Below, piece by piece: positions 49,621 to 58,133 of a stretch of DNA of 64,000 nt; positions within the stretch are counted from its first letter, which is position 1; each line of letters starts with the position of its first letter. The notes beneath the pieces were generated by a model that was not told the DNA's origin, searched no databases, and worked only from the letters and a program-made list of their open reading frames with translations. Source of the DNA: Sphingopyxis sp. (GTDB lineage: Bacteria > Pseudomonadota > Alphaproteobacteria > Sphingomonadales > Sphingomonadaceae); NCBI GenBank assembly GCA_002733865.1, contig NVXM01000026.1:186001-250000 (forward strand). Reading direction: 5' to 3'. Position numbers and translations under genes: made by a program.

Positions 49621-50863
49621 AGCGAAGCACCTGAACCGGATCGGTACTGGCCGCCTTATAGGCCGGATAGAGAGTCGCCAGGAAGCTGAACAACAGCGCC
49701 AGTCCGGCGATCCCGACCACTTCCATCGGATCGGTGCGGGCCGGCAGTTCGGTCAGAAAGCGGATCGATGGATCCCACAGATTCTGCCCGGTGATCATCT
49801 GGACAAAATTGATCACATTCTGGCGGAAATATATGGCGATCAGCCCGAGAATGATGCCTGCAGCAATACCGAGCGTCCCGATCGCAGTCCCTACGGTCAC
49901 GAAAATCCGGAGCAACGACGCCCGAGATGCCCCCATTGTGCGCAAAATCGCGATATCTCTCGTTTTGGCGCGGACCAGCATGATCAGCGACGACAATATA
50001 TTGAAAACCGCCACGAGGATGATGATCGAGAGAATCACAAACATCACCACCCGCTCGACCTGCAGCGTCTCAAACAGCGACGCATTCATCGTCTGCCAGT
50101 CGGTAATTATCCCGCGATCCGCGACTTTCGGTATCAGCGGATCGATGATATTGCGGACATTATCGGCATCATCCGTCTTGATCTCGATCATGCCGATCTG
50201 GTCACCCAGTAACAGCAATGTTTGCGCATCTTCCATCGGCATGATCACGAACGCCTTGTCATAATCATAGACACCGACCTCAAAGATTGCGGCCACCTCA
50301 TAGGAGATTTCCCGGGGTACGGTTCCGAACGGCGTGGAGCGCCCCTGCGGATTGATTATGGTAATCCGGCTGCCAACCTGCGCGCCCAGTGTAGTCGCCA
50401 GCCGGCTGCCAATCCCGACGCGCCCCGCTCCCGGTTCCAGACGAGCCAGGTCCCCGGCCACGGTTTTGCCGTCCAGCGTTTCATTGTTCAAAATGTCGGG
50501 AACCAGCATGCCGCGCACCAAAATCGCCTCGACCCGCCCATTGAAGGTCGTCAGCAGCGGTTGCTCGATCAGGGGAGATGCGGACACCACGCCCTTGGTT
50601 TCCCGGGTCTCTTTCAGCAAATCCCGCCAGTCTGGGATCCGTCCGCCATAGCCCTGAATCACGGCGTGGCCATTGAGTCCGACAATCTTGTCAAACAGCT
50701 CGGCCCGAAATCCGTTCATGACGCTCATCACCACGATCAGCGCGGCGACACCCAGCATAACGGCGACCAGACTGATGCTGGCGACGAGGAAGATAAACCC
50801 CTCCCCTTTGCCAGGTAACAGATAGCGTTTTGCGATGACCCATTCGTAACGGGATAGCAGCAT
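49613..50863 (-). CDS. lolC: Lipoprotein-releasing ABC transporter permease (LolC/LolE type)
   Basis: 416-residue inner-membrane permease with four transmembrane segments: one N-terminal ([20 protein letters not shown]), a large periplasmic domain, then three C-terminal segments. The FtsX-type C-terminal domain and the ending [17 protein letters not shown] are typical. Only one permease gene is present beside lolD, so it probably forms a homodimer (LolF-like), common outside enterobacteria. AAGGAAG precedes the start. It is the first gene of its transcript. Confidence 0.93.
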   Translation of the reverse strand: MLLSRYEWVIAKRYLLPGKGEGFIFLVASISLVAVMLGVAALIVVMSVMNGFRAELFDKIVGLNGHAVIQGYGGRIPDWRDLLKETRETKGVVSASPLIEQPLLTTFNGRVEAILVRGMLVPDILNNETLDGKTVAGDLARLEPGAGRVGIGSRLATTLGAQVGSRITIINPQGRSTPFGTVPREISYEVAAIFEVGVYDYDKAFVIMPMEDAQTLLLLGDQIGMIEIKTDDADNVRNIIDPLIPKVADRGIITDWQTMNASLFETLQVERVVMFVILSIIILVAVFNILSSLIMLVRAKTRDIAILRTMGASRASLLRIFVTVGTAIGTLGIAAGIILGLIAIYFRQNVINFVQMITGQNLWDPSIRFLTELPARTDPMEVVGIAGLALLFSFLATLYPAYKAASTDPVQVLRYE

Positions 50864-51002
50864 GACTTGCGGAAACTTCCTTCAATCGGGTTTCTCTGCC
50901 TTTACGGGCGCTGGTTCTGGCAAGCAAGTGGCATGGTGGTTAATCTTCTGTTGCCGATATGACACAAGCCGGGACTAATCTTGACGAAGCCGCATATTTA
51001 CC

Positions 51003-51020
51003 ATGACAAATTTATGTCAT
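51003..51020. promoter_or_regulatory. Perfect inverted repeat ATGACA-N6-TGTCAT
   Basis: A dyad with 6-base arms and an AT-rich 6-base centre (AATTTA), in the intergenic region between lolC and hsp20. TTTACC (50997-51002) and TTAGAT (51020-51025) flank it with 17 bases between, so it could sit between the -35 and -10 of a promoter for the rightward RNA that ends at 51200. The geometry resembles Crp-family sites, but the arms differ from TGTGA. Confidence 0.4.
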
Positions 51021-51032
51021 TAGATCAGACAT

Positions 51033-51200
51033 GGTTACAGAATCAATCGCCTCGGTTAACGGGCCATGGTTCAGGGATCCTTGTCCGGTTCCGCCAATTG
51101 TTGGGGGACAAGCGGCGTTGAATAGGACAGGAAAACAGGGGACGGATTAGTTCGTCACCATTTTTCGCCCGGGTGCTTATCGGCATCCGGGCGTTTTTTT
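51033..51200 (+). ncRNA. Candidate small RNA ending in a strong terminator
   Basis: No rightward gene lies between the lolC start and 51166, yet a strong Rho-independent terminator sits at 51166-51200, so a short rightward transcript must end there. Within it, CTTGTCC (51080-51086) pairs with GGACAAG (51106-51112) around an inner CCAA/TTGG hairpin, and GACG/CGTC can pair around 51141-51156. The 5' end is inferred only. A purine-rich stretch (GGACAGGAAAACAGGGG) would stay single-stranded. I do not recognise 6S, SRP, tmRNA or RNase P features. A 35-codon frame from 51014 lacks a ribosome-binding site. Confidence 0.5.
51166..51200 (+). terminator. Rho-independent terminator of the candidate small RNA
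   Basis: CGCCCGGGTGC (51166-51176) pairs with GCATCCGGGCG (51183-51193), 11 bp with one G-T wobble, loop TTATCG, followed by seven T. It lies upstream of the hsp20 promoter, so it insulates hsp20 from upstream transcription. Confidence 0.9.
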
Positions 51201-51245
51201 GCCAAGAATTTTTTCAAACTACTGAAGTTTCATGCTTTTCTTACT

Positions 51246-51273
51246 CTTGAAATTTCATATCCCGATCATATCT
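51246..51273 (+). promoter_or_regulatory. RpoH-type heat-shock promoter of hsp20
   Basis: CTTGAAA begins at 51246. After CTTG, 17 bases of spacer lead to CATATCT (51267-51273), fitting the alphaproteobacterial sigma-32 pattern CTTG-N17/18-CYTATNT with one mismatch. A start near 51280 gives a leader of about 90 bases, which contains the thermometer-like structure. Confidence 0.65.
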
Positions 51274-51294
51274 TATTGCTGTGAGACGCCATCA

Positions 51295-51369
51295 GGGTTT
51301 CACATTAGCGAACCGGATGCCGCATCTGCGGGTCCCAATTTACATTGCTCAATTGCAGAGGATATAGAT
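51295..51369 (+). promoter_or_regulatory. ROSE-like RNA thermometer in the hsp20 leader
   Basis: The leader can form three hairpins: GGTTT/GAACC (51296-51300 with 51310-51314), CCGC-ATCT-GCGG (51320-51331), and a start-proximal one where TTGCTC (51345-51350) pairs with GAGGA (51358-51362). In the last, the G of TTGCT is bulged and the other bases pair with the ribosome-binding site (U-A, U-G, C-G, U-A, C-G). TTGCT opposite AGGA with a bulged G is the defining ROSE motif. The hsp20 ATG is 7 bases downstream. Heat would melt the hairpin and expose the site. Confidence 0.7.
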
Positions 51370-51849
51370 ATGAATCGTTTAGACTTTACCCCTTACCGCC
51401 GCTCAACCGTTGGTTTTGACCGGCTGTTCGACCTTCTTGAAAATAATGCCCGCGCGCAGCAATCCGAGAATTACCCGCCGTTCAACATCGAACGCAGCGG
51501 CGAAGATCAATATCGGATCACGCTTGCCGTCGCCGGTTTCAAGGATGATGAAATCGAAATTACCGCTCAGCAGAATCTGCTGCTCGTCGCCGGCAACAAA
51601 CAGGCCGAAGACAATGAAGCGAAGCAGTTCTTGCACATGGGCATCGCCAACCGCAACTTTGAACGGCGTTTCGAACTCGCCGATTTCGTCCGCGTGGAGA
51701 ATGCCGCCCTGGCCGCTGGCTTGCTGGTGATCGACTTGGTCCGGGAAATTCCGGAAGCGATGCGGCCGCAAACAATCGCGATCAACAAGGTAGACAATGT
51801 CACCAAGATTGCGGACGAGCGGAAGAAGAAAGAAGATAAAGCCGCTTAA
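51370..51849 (+). CDS. Small heat-shock protein, Hsp20/alpha-crystallin family (IbpA-like)
   Basis: ATP-independent holdase chaperone that binds unfolding proteins. The start at 51370 (MNRLDFTPYR) has GAGGA 7 bases upstream. The N-terminal arm carries the IbpA-like FDRLFDLLENN. The alpha-crystallin domain follows (YPPFNIERSGEDQYRITLAV; AGFKDDEIEI), with the late-domain motif AAGLLVIDL. The C-terminal IxI anchor is in QTIAINKVD, followed by a charged tail. Length is 159 aa. It is a single-gene unit with its own RpoH-type promoter, thermometer-like leader and terminator. Confidence 0.95.
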   Translation: MNRLDFTPYRRSTVGFDRLFDLLENNARAQQSENYPPFNIERSGEDQYRITLAVAGFKDDEIEITAQQNLLLVAGNKQAEDNEAKQFLHMGIANRNFERRFELADFVRVENAALAAGLLVIDLVREIPEAMRPQTIAINKVDNVTKIADERKKKEDKAA

Positions 51850-51873
51850 GCCGCTTTTTTAACCATTAACCAG

Positions 51874-51905
51874 AGGCAGCCAGAGTGATCTGGCTGCCTT
51901 TTTTT
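51874..51905 (+). terminator. Rho-independent terminator of hsp20
   Basis: AGGCAGCCAGA (51874-51884) pairs perfectly with TCTGGCTGCCT (51889-51899) across a GTGA loop. A run of seven T ends at 51905. It begins 25 bases after the hsp20 stop. Confidence 0.93.
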
Positions 51906-51921
51906 GTGGTCTGAATGAGTT

Positions 51922-51970
51922 GGGGTGGCCGGATGAGGATCCGACCACCCCTGACACCCGCTTGGTGTCA
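51922..51970. repeat. Two adjoining stem-loops without a T-tract
   Basis: The first hairpin is GGGGTGG-C-CGGAT, loop GAGG, ATCCG-A-CCACCCC (51922-51951), 12 bp with one mismatch. The second is TGACACC, loop CGCTT, GGTGTCA (51952-51970), 7 bp perfect. They abut with no spacer, between hsp20 and the convergent Crp-family gene. They may stabilise or stop the leftward mRNA, or be an extragenic palindromic unit. Confidence 0.6.
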
Positions 51971-52013
51971 CTCTCGACGATAACTAGCCCGGGTCGCAAA
52001 AGGCCAATTGTCG

Positions 52014-52700
52014 TCAAGAATCTGTTTCGGCGATATGAGAAAGCATGGCGTGATCGAGTATCCGCACCTTCCCGCTCTCTACTGCCACGATCTGGCTTTC
52101 CGACCAGGCCGACAGCTGCCGATTAATATGTTCACGCGACATCCCGGCATAGTTGCCGAGTTCGCTCTGGCTCAAGTCCAGTTTCAGTCTTCCCTCATCT
52201 GCACCTACTACCGATAGCCGCAGCAAATAGCGGGCCAGGCGCGGCCCGGACGTGTAGGCGCGATCGCCCTCGATCATGCTGTTGGCCGACCGGATGCGTT
52301 TGGCCATGACCTTCAAAAGCCGCAGCGCCATATTCTTGTGCTTCGCCAATATGTCTTCAAAAGCGGCGCGAGTAATTGAAAGCGCGGAGGTCGGCTCGAT
52401 GGCGGTCACACTGGCGGTTCGTTCGCCGCCGTCGAGCAGTGCGATCTCACCCAGGACCTGCCCTGCTTCCGCATAATCAAGGACAATCTCGTGACCATTG
52501 CTGGCGATCATGCTGGTACGCGCATTGCCTGACAACAATATCAGCAACGAGTTTCCAGGATCGCCTTGCATGATCAATTCTTCCCCTTTTTCATATTGCA
52601 CAAAATGCCCGCGCAATATCAGGTCCGCCAGCTCAGCTTCATCACAGTCAGCAAACAGGCTGTGTTCAGCCAATATATCTGCCAGTTCTTCAGCTTTCAC
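52014..52700 (-). CDS. Crp/Fnr-family transcription regulator
   Basis: 228 residues from the GTG at 52700 (translated MKAEELADIL), chosen because GGAGGA lies 9 bases upstream; a start at 52745 would add a short basic stretch without such a site. The N-terminal cyclic-nucleotide-binding fold shows GDPGNSLLILLSG and GQVLGEIALLDGGERTASV, where Glu and Arg match the cAMP phosphate-binding positions of CRP. The C-terminal winged helix has MSREHINRQL, keeping the Arg-Glu-xxx-Arg that reads TGTGA in E. coli CRP. No Fnr-type Cys cluster is visible. A CRP-type site lies about 60 bases upstream. Confidence 0.9.
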   Translation of the reverse strand: MKAEELADILAEHSLFADCDEAELADLILRGHFVQYEKGEELIMQGDPGNSLLILLSGNARTSMIASNGHEIVLDYAEAGQVLGEIALLDGGERTASVTAIEPTSALSITRAAFEDILAKHKNMALRLLKVMAKRIRSANSMIEGDRAYTSGPRLARYLLRLSVVGADEGRLKLDLSQSELGNYAGMSREHINRQLSAWSESQIVAVESGKVRILDHAMLSHIAETDS

Positions 52701-52759
52701 TGTACCCGTTCCTCCGCCGCGTCGAGGAGTTTGCTTAAACACCATTGCTGCGGCATGCG

Positions 52760-52775
52760 TGTGACAATAGTCACA
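52760..52775. promoter_or_regulatory. CRP-type operator TGTGA-N6-TCACA
   Basis: A perfect dyad TGTGA-CAATAG-TCACA, 60 bases upstream of the chosen GTG of the Crp-family gene. The arms and 6-base spacer equal the E. coli CRP consensus, and the encoded regulator keeps the recognition residues, so autoregulation is likely. Confidence 0.75.
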
Positions 52776-52841
52776 TCTTGTAAATTAGATTGCACAGATT
52801 CGACATCTGCCAAATTCCGACGATTTATATTGGTCTAGAGC

Positions 52842-54473
52842 TCAGACAAGCCGGCTTTGCTGCAAGGCTGCAGCGATAAACGACGCAAACAGAGGATGCG
52901 GATCAAACGGTTTGCTTTTCAGTTCCGGATGGTACTGAACACCTACAAACCAGCTGTGATCTGGCCTTTCAACAGTTTCCGGCAATAACCCGTCCGGTGA
53001 CATGCCCGAGAATATCAGGCCGGTTTCTTCCAGCCGTTCGACATAGCCCTTGTTGACCTCGTAACGGTGACGGTGGCGCTCGCTGATTTCGCGTGCGCCA
53101 TAAATTTCGCTGATTTTTGATCCCTGCCGCAACACCGCATCATAGGCGCCGAGTCGCATCGTACCGCCAAGGTCACCGCCAGCTTCGCGTTTTTGCAGCC
53201 CTTCTTCGGTCATCCATTCGGTGATCAGACCAACGACCGGCTCTGCGGTTTCACCAAATTCGGTGGTCGATGCAGCCTCGATCCCGGCGAGATTGCGGGC
53301 CGCCTCGACACAGGCCATTTGCATCCCCAGACAAATACCAAAGAACGGAATATCATTCTCGCGCGCAAATTTGACCGACCCGATCTTGCCTTCGCTGCCG
53401 CGTTCGCCAAAGCCGCCAGGCACCAATATGGCGTGCAGTGGCTCCAGCTTGGTCGCAAGATCTTCCTCATCCTCAAACATCTCGGCATCCAGCCAGCGCA
53501 CCTGCACCTTCACCCGATTGGCCAGGCCACCGTGAAACAGGGCTTCCTGCAGCGATTTATAGGCGTCCTGCAACCCGACATATTTGCCCACCACTCCGAC
53601 AATCACTTCGCCTTCAGGATGCTCGATCCGGTCCATCACATCATACCAGCGTGACAGATCCGGTTCCTGGGCATCCGTGATGTTGAAGGCCCGCAACACT
53701 TCGCTATCCAGACCTTCCTGATGATATTGCAGCGGCACATTATAGATATTGCTCGCATCCAGCGCCGGTATCACCGATTCCTTGCTGACGTTGCAGAACT
53801 GCGCGATTTTCGCGCGCTCGGTATCGGGCAAGGGATGTTCGCACCGGCATAGCAATATGTCCGGCTGGATCCCCAGTGAGGTCAGTTCCCTGACGCTATG
53901 TTGCGTGGGCTTGGTCTTCAGTTCCCCGGCTGCGGCGATATAGGGTACCAGAGTGACGTGCACGGAAATCGAGTTGTCGCGGCCAACCTTATTGCGCAAT
54001 TGCCGAATGGCCTCAATGAAAGGCAGGCTTTCGATATCGCCAACCGTACCGCCGATTTCGCACAGGACGAAGTCAATGCCGTCCAGCTTGTCTTGCGCAA
54101 ATTCCTGAATGGCGTCGGTGACATGTGGAATAACCTGTACCGTTGCACCGAGATAATCGCCGCGGCGTTCCTTTGTGATAATCGACTGATAGATTCGCCC
54201 CGACGTGACATTATCGGATTGCAGCGACGGAACGCCAGTAAACCGCTCATAATGGCCAAGATCGAGGTCGGTCTCTGCACCATCATCGGTGACATAGACT
54301 TCGCCATGCTGATAGGGCGACATCGTGCCCGGATCAACGTTGAGATAGGGGTCAAGTTTCCGGATTCGCACGGAATATCCGCGAGCCTGCAGAAGTGCAC
54401 CGAGGCTTGCCGCCATCAGACCTTTGCCAAGAGAGGAAACCACACCGCCGGTAATGAAAATATATCGCGCCAT
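52842..54473 (-). CDS. pyrG: CTP synthase
   Basis: Converts UTP to CTP using ATP and glutamine. The N-terminal synthase domain starts with the P-loop [13 protein letters not shown] and has [15 protein letters not shown]. The C-terminal class I glutamine amidotransferase has the nucleophile Cys in FGICLGMQM (near residue 381) and the His and Glu in [10 protein letters not shown]. Length is 543 aa, standard. It lies after tpiA-secG on the same strand, a typical alphaproteobacterial order; the gap to secG is about 180 bases. Confidence 0.97.
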   Translation of the reverse strand: MARYIFITGGVVSSLGKGLMAASLGALLQARGYSVRIRKLDPYLNVDPGTMSPYQHGEVYVTDDGAETDLDLGHYERFTGVPSLQSDNVTSGRIYQSIITKERRGDYLGATVQVIPHVTDAIQEFAQDKLDGIDFVLCEIGGTVGDIESLPFIEAIRQLRNKVGRDNSISVHVTLVPYIAAAGELKTKPTQHSVRELTSLGIQPDILLCRCEHPLPDTERAKIAQFCNVSKESVIPALDASNIYNVPLQYHQEGLDSEVLRAFNITDAQEPDLSRWYDVMDRIEHPEGEVIVGVVGKYVGLQDAYKSLQEALFHGGLANRVKVQVRWLDAEMFEDEEDLATKLEPLHAILVPGGFGERGSEGKIGSVKFARENDIPFFGICLGMQMACVEAARNLAGIEAASTTEFGETAEPVVGLITEWMTEEGLQKREAGGDLGGTMRLGAYDAVLRQGSKISEIYGAREISERHRHRYEVNKGYVERLEETGLIFSGMSPDGLLPETVERPDHSWFVGVQYHPELKSKPFDPHPLFASFIAAALQQSRLV

Positions 54474-54651
54474 GGGAGGAAAGGCTTAAGGCGTTATCAC
54501 CGCAAATGGCAATCCCGCGAATCCGGAAAAGTGAAATAAATATTATTTTGGTATGGGCGAATCACTGCCCGTGGCTCCTCGGCCGGGAACCGGTACATGA
54601 CTGACGCGGCTATATCGCGAAAATCAGTACGGGCAGCGGATCTAAACCGGA

Positions 54652-55050
54652 TTATTGAGCAAGCGGAACGGAATTGTCCGACTGGGTTGCGGGCGCATCG
54701 TCTTCCGCTGCGGCAGCCGCAGCTGCAGCCAACGGATCATCACCGACCAGCGGCACGTCATCAGCCGGTGCCGAAACCGGAGCTGCGGTGTCGCGTTGCA
54801 GGCTCTGGTCGATCGTTTCAACTTTGCCTTCCGCTGCGGCGAGAACCGCCAGGGTAATCGACAAGGCTACAAACAGGACCGCCAGGATTGATGTCGTTCG
54901 CGTCAGCAGATCAGCAGCGCCGCGCGCCGTCATCATGCCCGAAGGCGAGCCGCCAACACCCAGTCCACCGCCTTCTGATTTCTGCATCAAAATGACGCCG
55001 ACCAGCATGGCGGCAACAATGGCTTGAACGACGGTGAGAAAAAGAAACAT
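54652..55050 (-). CDS. secG: Preprotein translocase subunit SecG
   Basis: Small membrane subunit of SecYEG. Two transmembrane segments (FLFLTVVQAIVAAMLVGVIL; ILAVLFVALSITLAVLAA) flank the conserved cytoplasmic loop QKSEGGGLGVGGSPSGMM. The 132-aa length includes an Ala/Asp-rich low-complexity tail (DDPLAAAAAAAAEDDAPA), common in alphaproteobacterial SecG and not conserved. It lies between tpiA and pyrG on the same strand. Confidence 0.94.
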   Translation of the reverse strand: MFLFLTVVQAIVAAMLVGVILMQKSEGGGLGVGGSPSGMMTARGAADLLTRTTSILAVLFVALSITLAVLAAAEGKVETIDQSLQRDTAAPVSAPADDVPLVGDDPLAAAAAAAAEDDAPATQSDNSVPLAQ

Positions 55051-55285
55051 GAATTTTCCGAACTAATAAGACGAGCTTGCGCTCCGACGTGCAGCGCACA
55101 TAGCGATTGACCGGTCGGAGTTCAAGCGGTGATCTGCCGATCGCAAAAGCCAAATTCTGCCGCCATTCAGTCCCGAGATCGCTGACAGATGGGAATACCG
55201 GATGGATCAGGCACATTCCTCGATTCCGTTGCGCCGTCACCCGATCGGCCACAACCGTTTGGCTGACCGGACTATCGACAACGCC

Positions 55286-56032
55286 TTAGGCAGCCGCAGC
55301 CGCTTCGATAATCGGCCCGAATTTCGCAGCTGTCAGGCTGGCGCCGCCGACCAGCCCGCCATCGACATTGGGGACCGCCAGCAACTCTGCAGCGTTGCTG
55401 CCATTCATCGATCCACCATAGAGGATCCGCACCGCCTCGCTGCCCTGCCCCATTAGCTCGCCAAGTTTTTTCCGGATCTCGGCATGCATTTCGGCTACGT
55501 CGCTGGCGTCGGGAACGCGGCCGGTGCCGATTGCCCACACCGGTTCATAGGCGATGGTCAGCCAATCGGCGCTAGCACCGGCAGGAAACGACCGCGCGAG
55601 CTGTACCGTGACAATTTCTATCGCCTGTCCGGCATCGCGCTCCTCTTCGGTCTCGCCGACACAGAGAATCGCCCCCATGCCAGCAGCGCGGAGCGCCTCC
55701 CCTTTGGCTTTCACTTCACTATCGCCTTCCTGCTGATCGGCACGCCGCTCGCTGTGGCCAATGATCGAATAACCGGCGCCCGCTTCCTTCAGCATGGCAG
55801 CCGACACGCAACCGGTGTGCGCGCCGCTTTCGGCAAAATGGCAATCCTGCGCACCGATCGCAAAGCCCGGGTTGGCCTGTGCGGCAGCGGCAATCAGCGT
55901 GACTGGCGGGCAGATACCAACATCGACCCCTTCATGATTGGCGGCGATCGCAGCAATATCGGCGATATTCGACAGTTGCGCGCGCAGGCCGTTCATTTTC
56001 CAGTTGCCGACAATATATTTCCGGTTTGCCAT
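55286..56032 (-). CDS. tpiA: Triosephosphate isomerase
   Basis: Interconverts dihydroxyacetone phosphate and glyceraldehyde-3-phosphate. The start at 56032 (MANRKYIVGNWKMNG) has GAGGG close upstream. Motifs are GNWKMNG (catalytic Lys), GHSERR (electrophilic His) and AYEPVWAIGTG (base Glu), then the phosphate-binding end GSMNGSNAAE, then GGLVGGASL. Length is 248 aa. It is divergent from ppiD, with about 150 bases between starts. Confidence 0.97.
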   Translation of the reverse strand: MANRKYIVGNWKMNGLRAQLSNIADIAAIAANHEGVDVGICPPVTLIAAAAQANPGFAIGAQDCHFAESGAHTGCVSAAMLKEAGAGYSIIGHSERRADQQEGDSEVKAKGEALRAAGMGAILCVGETEEERDAGQAIEIVTVQLARSFPAGASADWLTIAYEPVWAIGTGRVPDASDVAEMHAEIRKKLGELMGQGSEAVRILYGGSMNGSNAAELLAVPNVDGGLVGGASLTAAKFGPIIEAAAAA

Positions 56033-56184
56033 GATGCCCTCGATCTTTTTATATTTGTGATGTCCGCCCGCTAACAAATATCCATTCGCTTGCCAATTTC
56101 CTTCCGCAGTCTTTTGCTTGAACCACATCGCCAAGCCGCCTAAAGCAGGCGCAAATCCAACTCCCGCAATGGAACCTCTCTTTC

Positions 56185-58128
56185 ATGATCAGTTTTTTCC
56201 GCCGTATTTTTTCATCGAAACTGGGGCTTTTCCTGACCTTTTGTTTTATCGGCTTGATCGCCTTTGCCTTTGCCACGGCAGATGTGTCGAGCAGCGGCAC
56301 GTTCGGCGGGGTAACCGGTTCGGGAACAGCAGCGACAGTGGGCGACAGCAAACTGACCACGGCAGAACTCAGCCAGTCGGTGAACAATGCCTTCCGCAGC
56401 GAACAGCGCGAAAATACCGGGCTGGATCTCAAGACCTATATCAACGGCGGCGGATTTGATGACGTGCTGGAACGGCTGATAAACAGCTTTGCCATCGCCG
56501 ATTTCGGTAACAAATATGGCATGGCCGCCGGCAAGCGCCTGGTCGATGGTGAAATCGCCAACATCGGTGCTTTCCAGGGCGCAGATGGCCAGTTTAGCGA
56601 GGAAAATTTCCGGCGCGCCTTGCAGCAGCAGGGTATAAACGAAACCCAGCTGCGCGATGACTTTACCCGCAACCTGCTCGCCGACCAGCTGTTGACGGCC
56701 GCTGGTTTTGGCGCTGCCGTGCCGCAGCAACTGGTCACGCCCTATGCCTCTTTGCTACTGGAATCGCGGGATGGCCAGATCGCAACGGTACCCTCGGTCG
56801 CCTTCATCGAAAATATCAAGCCGGCAAAAGCAGCGGTCGAAGCCTTTTATGCGAAAAACGCGTCCCGCTACACGATTCCGGAGCGCCGTACGATCCGCTA
56901 TGCGCTGTTTGACAAGTCCCGTTTCAACGACAAGATCAAGCCGACCGAAAAGGAAATCGCGGGCTATTATAATCTGAACAAAAGTCGCTATTCGGCCAGC
57001 GAAACCCGCAATCTCAATCAGGTTATCGTACCGACCGAAGCCGCGGCGAAAGCCTTTGCCGACAAGGTCAAGGGCGGAATGTCGCTGGACGAAGCCGCGC
57101 AGTCGGTCGGTCTCTCCGCCGCCGAAGTCGGGTCGATCAACAAGGCCGATTTTGCCAATAACGCATCGCAAGCCGTCGCCAACGCTGCATTTTCTGTTGC
57201 TTCCGGCGCGATCGCCGGACCAGCGCAAAGCGCGCTCGGATGGCATATTGTCAAGGTCGAAGGCATCAAGCAGATCCCGGCCCGCACGCTGGCTCAGGTC
57301 CGCACCGAGATCGTCAATGAACTGACCCGCTCAAAAATTGAGGAAGCGATGGCAGAGCTGACGGTCCGGCTCGAGGATGAATTCGCCGACGGAGCAACGC
57401 TGGGCGATATTGCCAAGGCCGAACAGCTTAAAGTGGAGTCCACGCCTGCGCTTCTCGCTAACGGCCAGAACCCGAATGACCGCAATTACAAGCCAATCCC
57501 CGAAATGCAGCGAATCTTGCCAATCGCCTTCGCAGTCGAGCAAGATTCCGACCCGCAAATCGTGGAAATCATTCCCGGCCAGCAATATGCGGCGGTCGAT
57601 GTGAGCGAAATAACCCAGTCCGCGCCGCCGCCTCTGGCTGAAATCGAAAAGCTGGTGACCCGCGACTATATGCTGGATCAGGGATCGAAAAAAGCCAAGG
57701 TCGTCGCCGACAAGATTGTGAAGGCGGTCAGCGGCGGTGCGTCTCTGTCGAAAGCCATTGCCGATGCCGGGGTCAAGCTGCCCAGTCCCGAACGGATAAG
57801 TTCAACTCGCGCCGATCTGGCCCGGCGCAGCCAGCAAGGACAGGTTCCGCCGCCAATCAGTTTGATGTTCAGCATGGCAGAAGGCACCGCCAAATCGCTC
57901 GCAGCGCCGCGTGATCAGGGCTGGTTCGTGGTCGTGCTCGACAAGCTCAATCGCGGCGATGCATCGAAACGCGAAGATTTGCTCGCCGCAACCAAGACTC
58001 AGTTCAAGCAGGTATTGGGCAACGAATATACCGCACAGTTCATCGACGCGATGAAGGCTGATATCGGTGTCAAGCGCAACGACGACGCTCTCACGGCGCT
58101 GAAAAATCAGCTGCTCGGCGGAAATTAA
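56185..58128 (+). CDS. ppiD: Periplasmic chaperone/peptidyl-prolyl isomerase, PpiD/SurA type
   Basis: 647-residue protein anchored by one N-terminal membrane segment (LGLFLTFCFIGLIAFAFA) and otherwise periplasmic. A SurA-N-like domain (about residues 60-170) precedes a parvulin-type PPIase domain (NQVIVPTEAAAKAFADKV to GPAQSALGWHIVKVEG, about 275-365). Further parvulin-like repeats follow. It assists folding of proteins emerging from SecYEG, fitting its position opposite tpiA-secG. The trpE start is 5 bases after its stop, so the two are cotranscribed. Confidence 0.9.
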   Translation: MISFFRRIFSSKLGLFLTFCFIGLIAFAFATADVSSSGTFGGVTGSGTAATVGDSKLTTAELSQSVNNAFRSEQRENTGLDLKTYINGGGFDDVLERLINSFAIADFGNKYGMAAGKRLVDGEIANIGAFQGADGQFSEENFRRALQQQGINETQLRDDFTRNLLADQLLTAAGFGAAVPQQLVTPYASLLLESRDGQIATVPSVAFIENIKPAKAAVEAFYAKNASRYTIPERRTIRYALFDKSRFNDKIKPTEKEIAGYYNLNKSRYSASETRNLNQVIVPTEAAAKAFADKVKGGMSLDEAAQSVGLSAAEVGSINKADFANNASQAVANAAFSVASGAIAGPAQSALGWHIVKVEGIKQIPARTLAQVRTEIVNELTRSKIEEAMAELTVRLEDEFADGATLGDIAKAEQLKVESTPALLANGQNPNDRNYKPIPEMQRILPIAFAVEQDSDPQIVEIIPGQQYAAVDVSEITQSAPPPLAEIEKLVTRDYMLDQGSKKAKVVADKIVKAVSGGASLSKAIADAGVKLPSPERISSTRADLARRSQQGQVPPPISLMFSMAEGTAKSLAAPRDQGWFVVVLDKLNRGDASKREDLLAATKTQFKQVLGNEYTAQFIDAMKADIGVKRNDDALTALKNQLLGGN

Positions 58129-58133
58129 TATCC

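Noticed and set aside
51014..51121. 35-codon frame MSLDQTWLQNQ in the lolC/hsp20 region
   Set aside because: No ribosome-binding site, and the region folds as structured RNA before a terminator. Kept only as an alternative explanation for the candidate small RNA.
54474..54651. Possible small gene between pyrG and secG
   Set aside because: Short frames here lack ribosome-binding sites and overlap the secG tail; nothing supports a gene.
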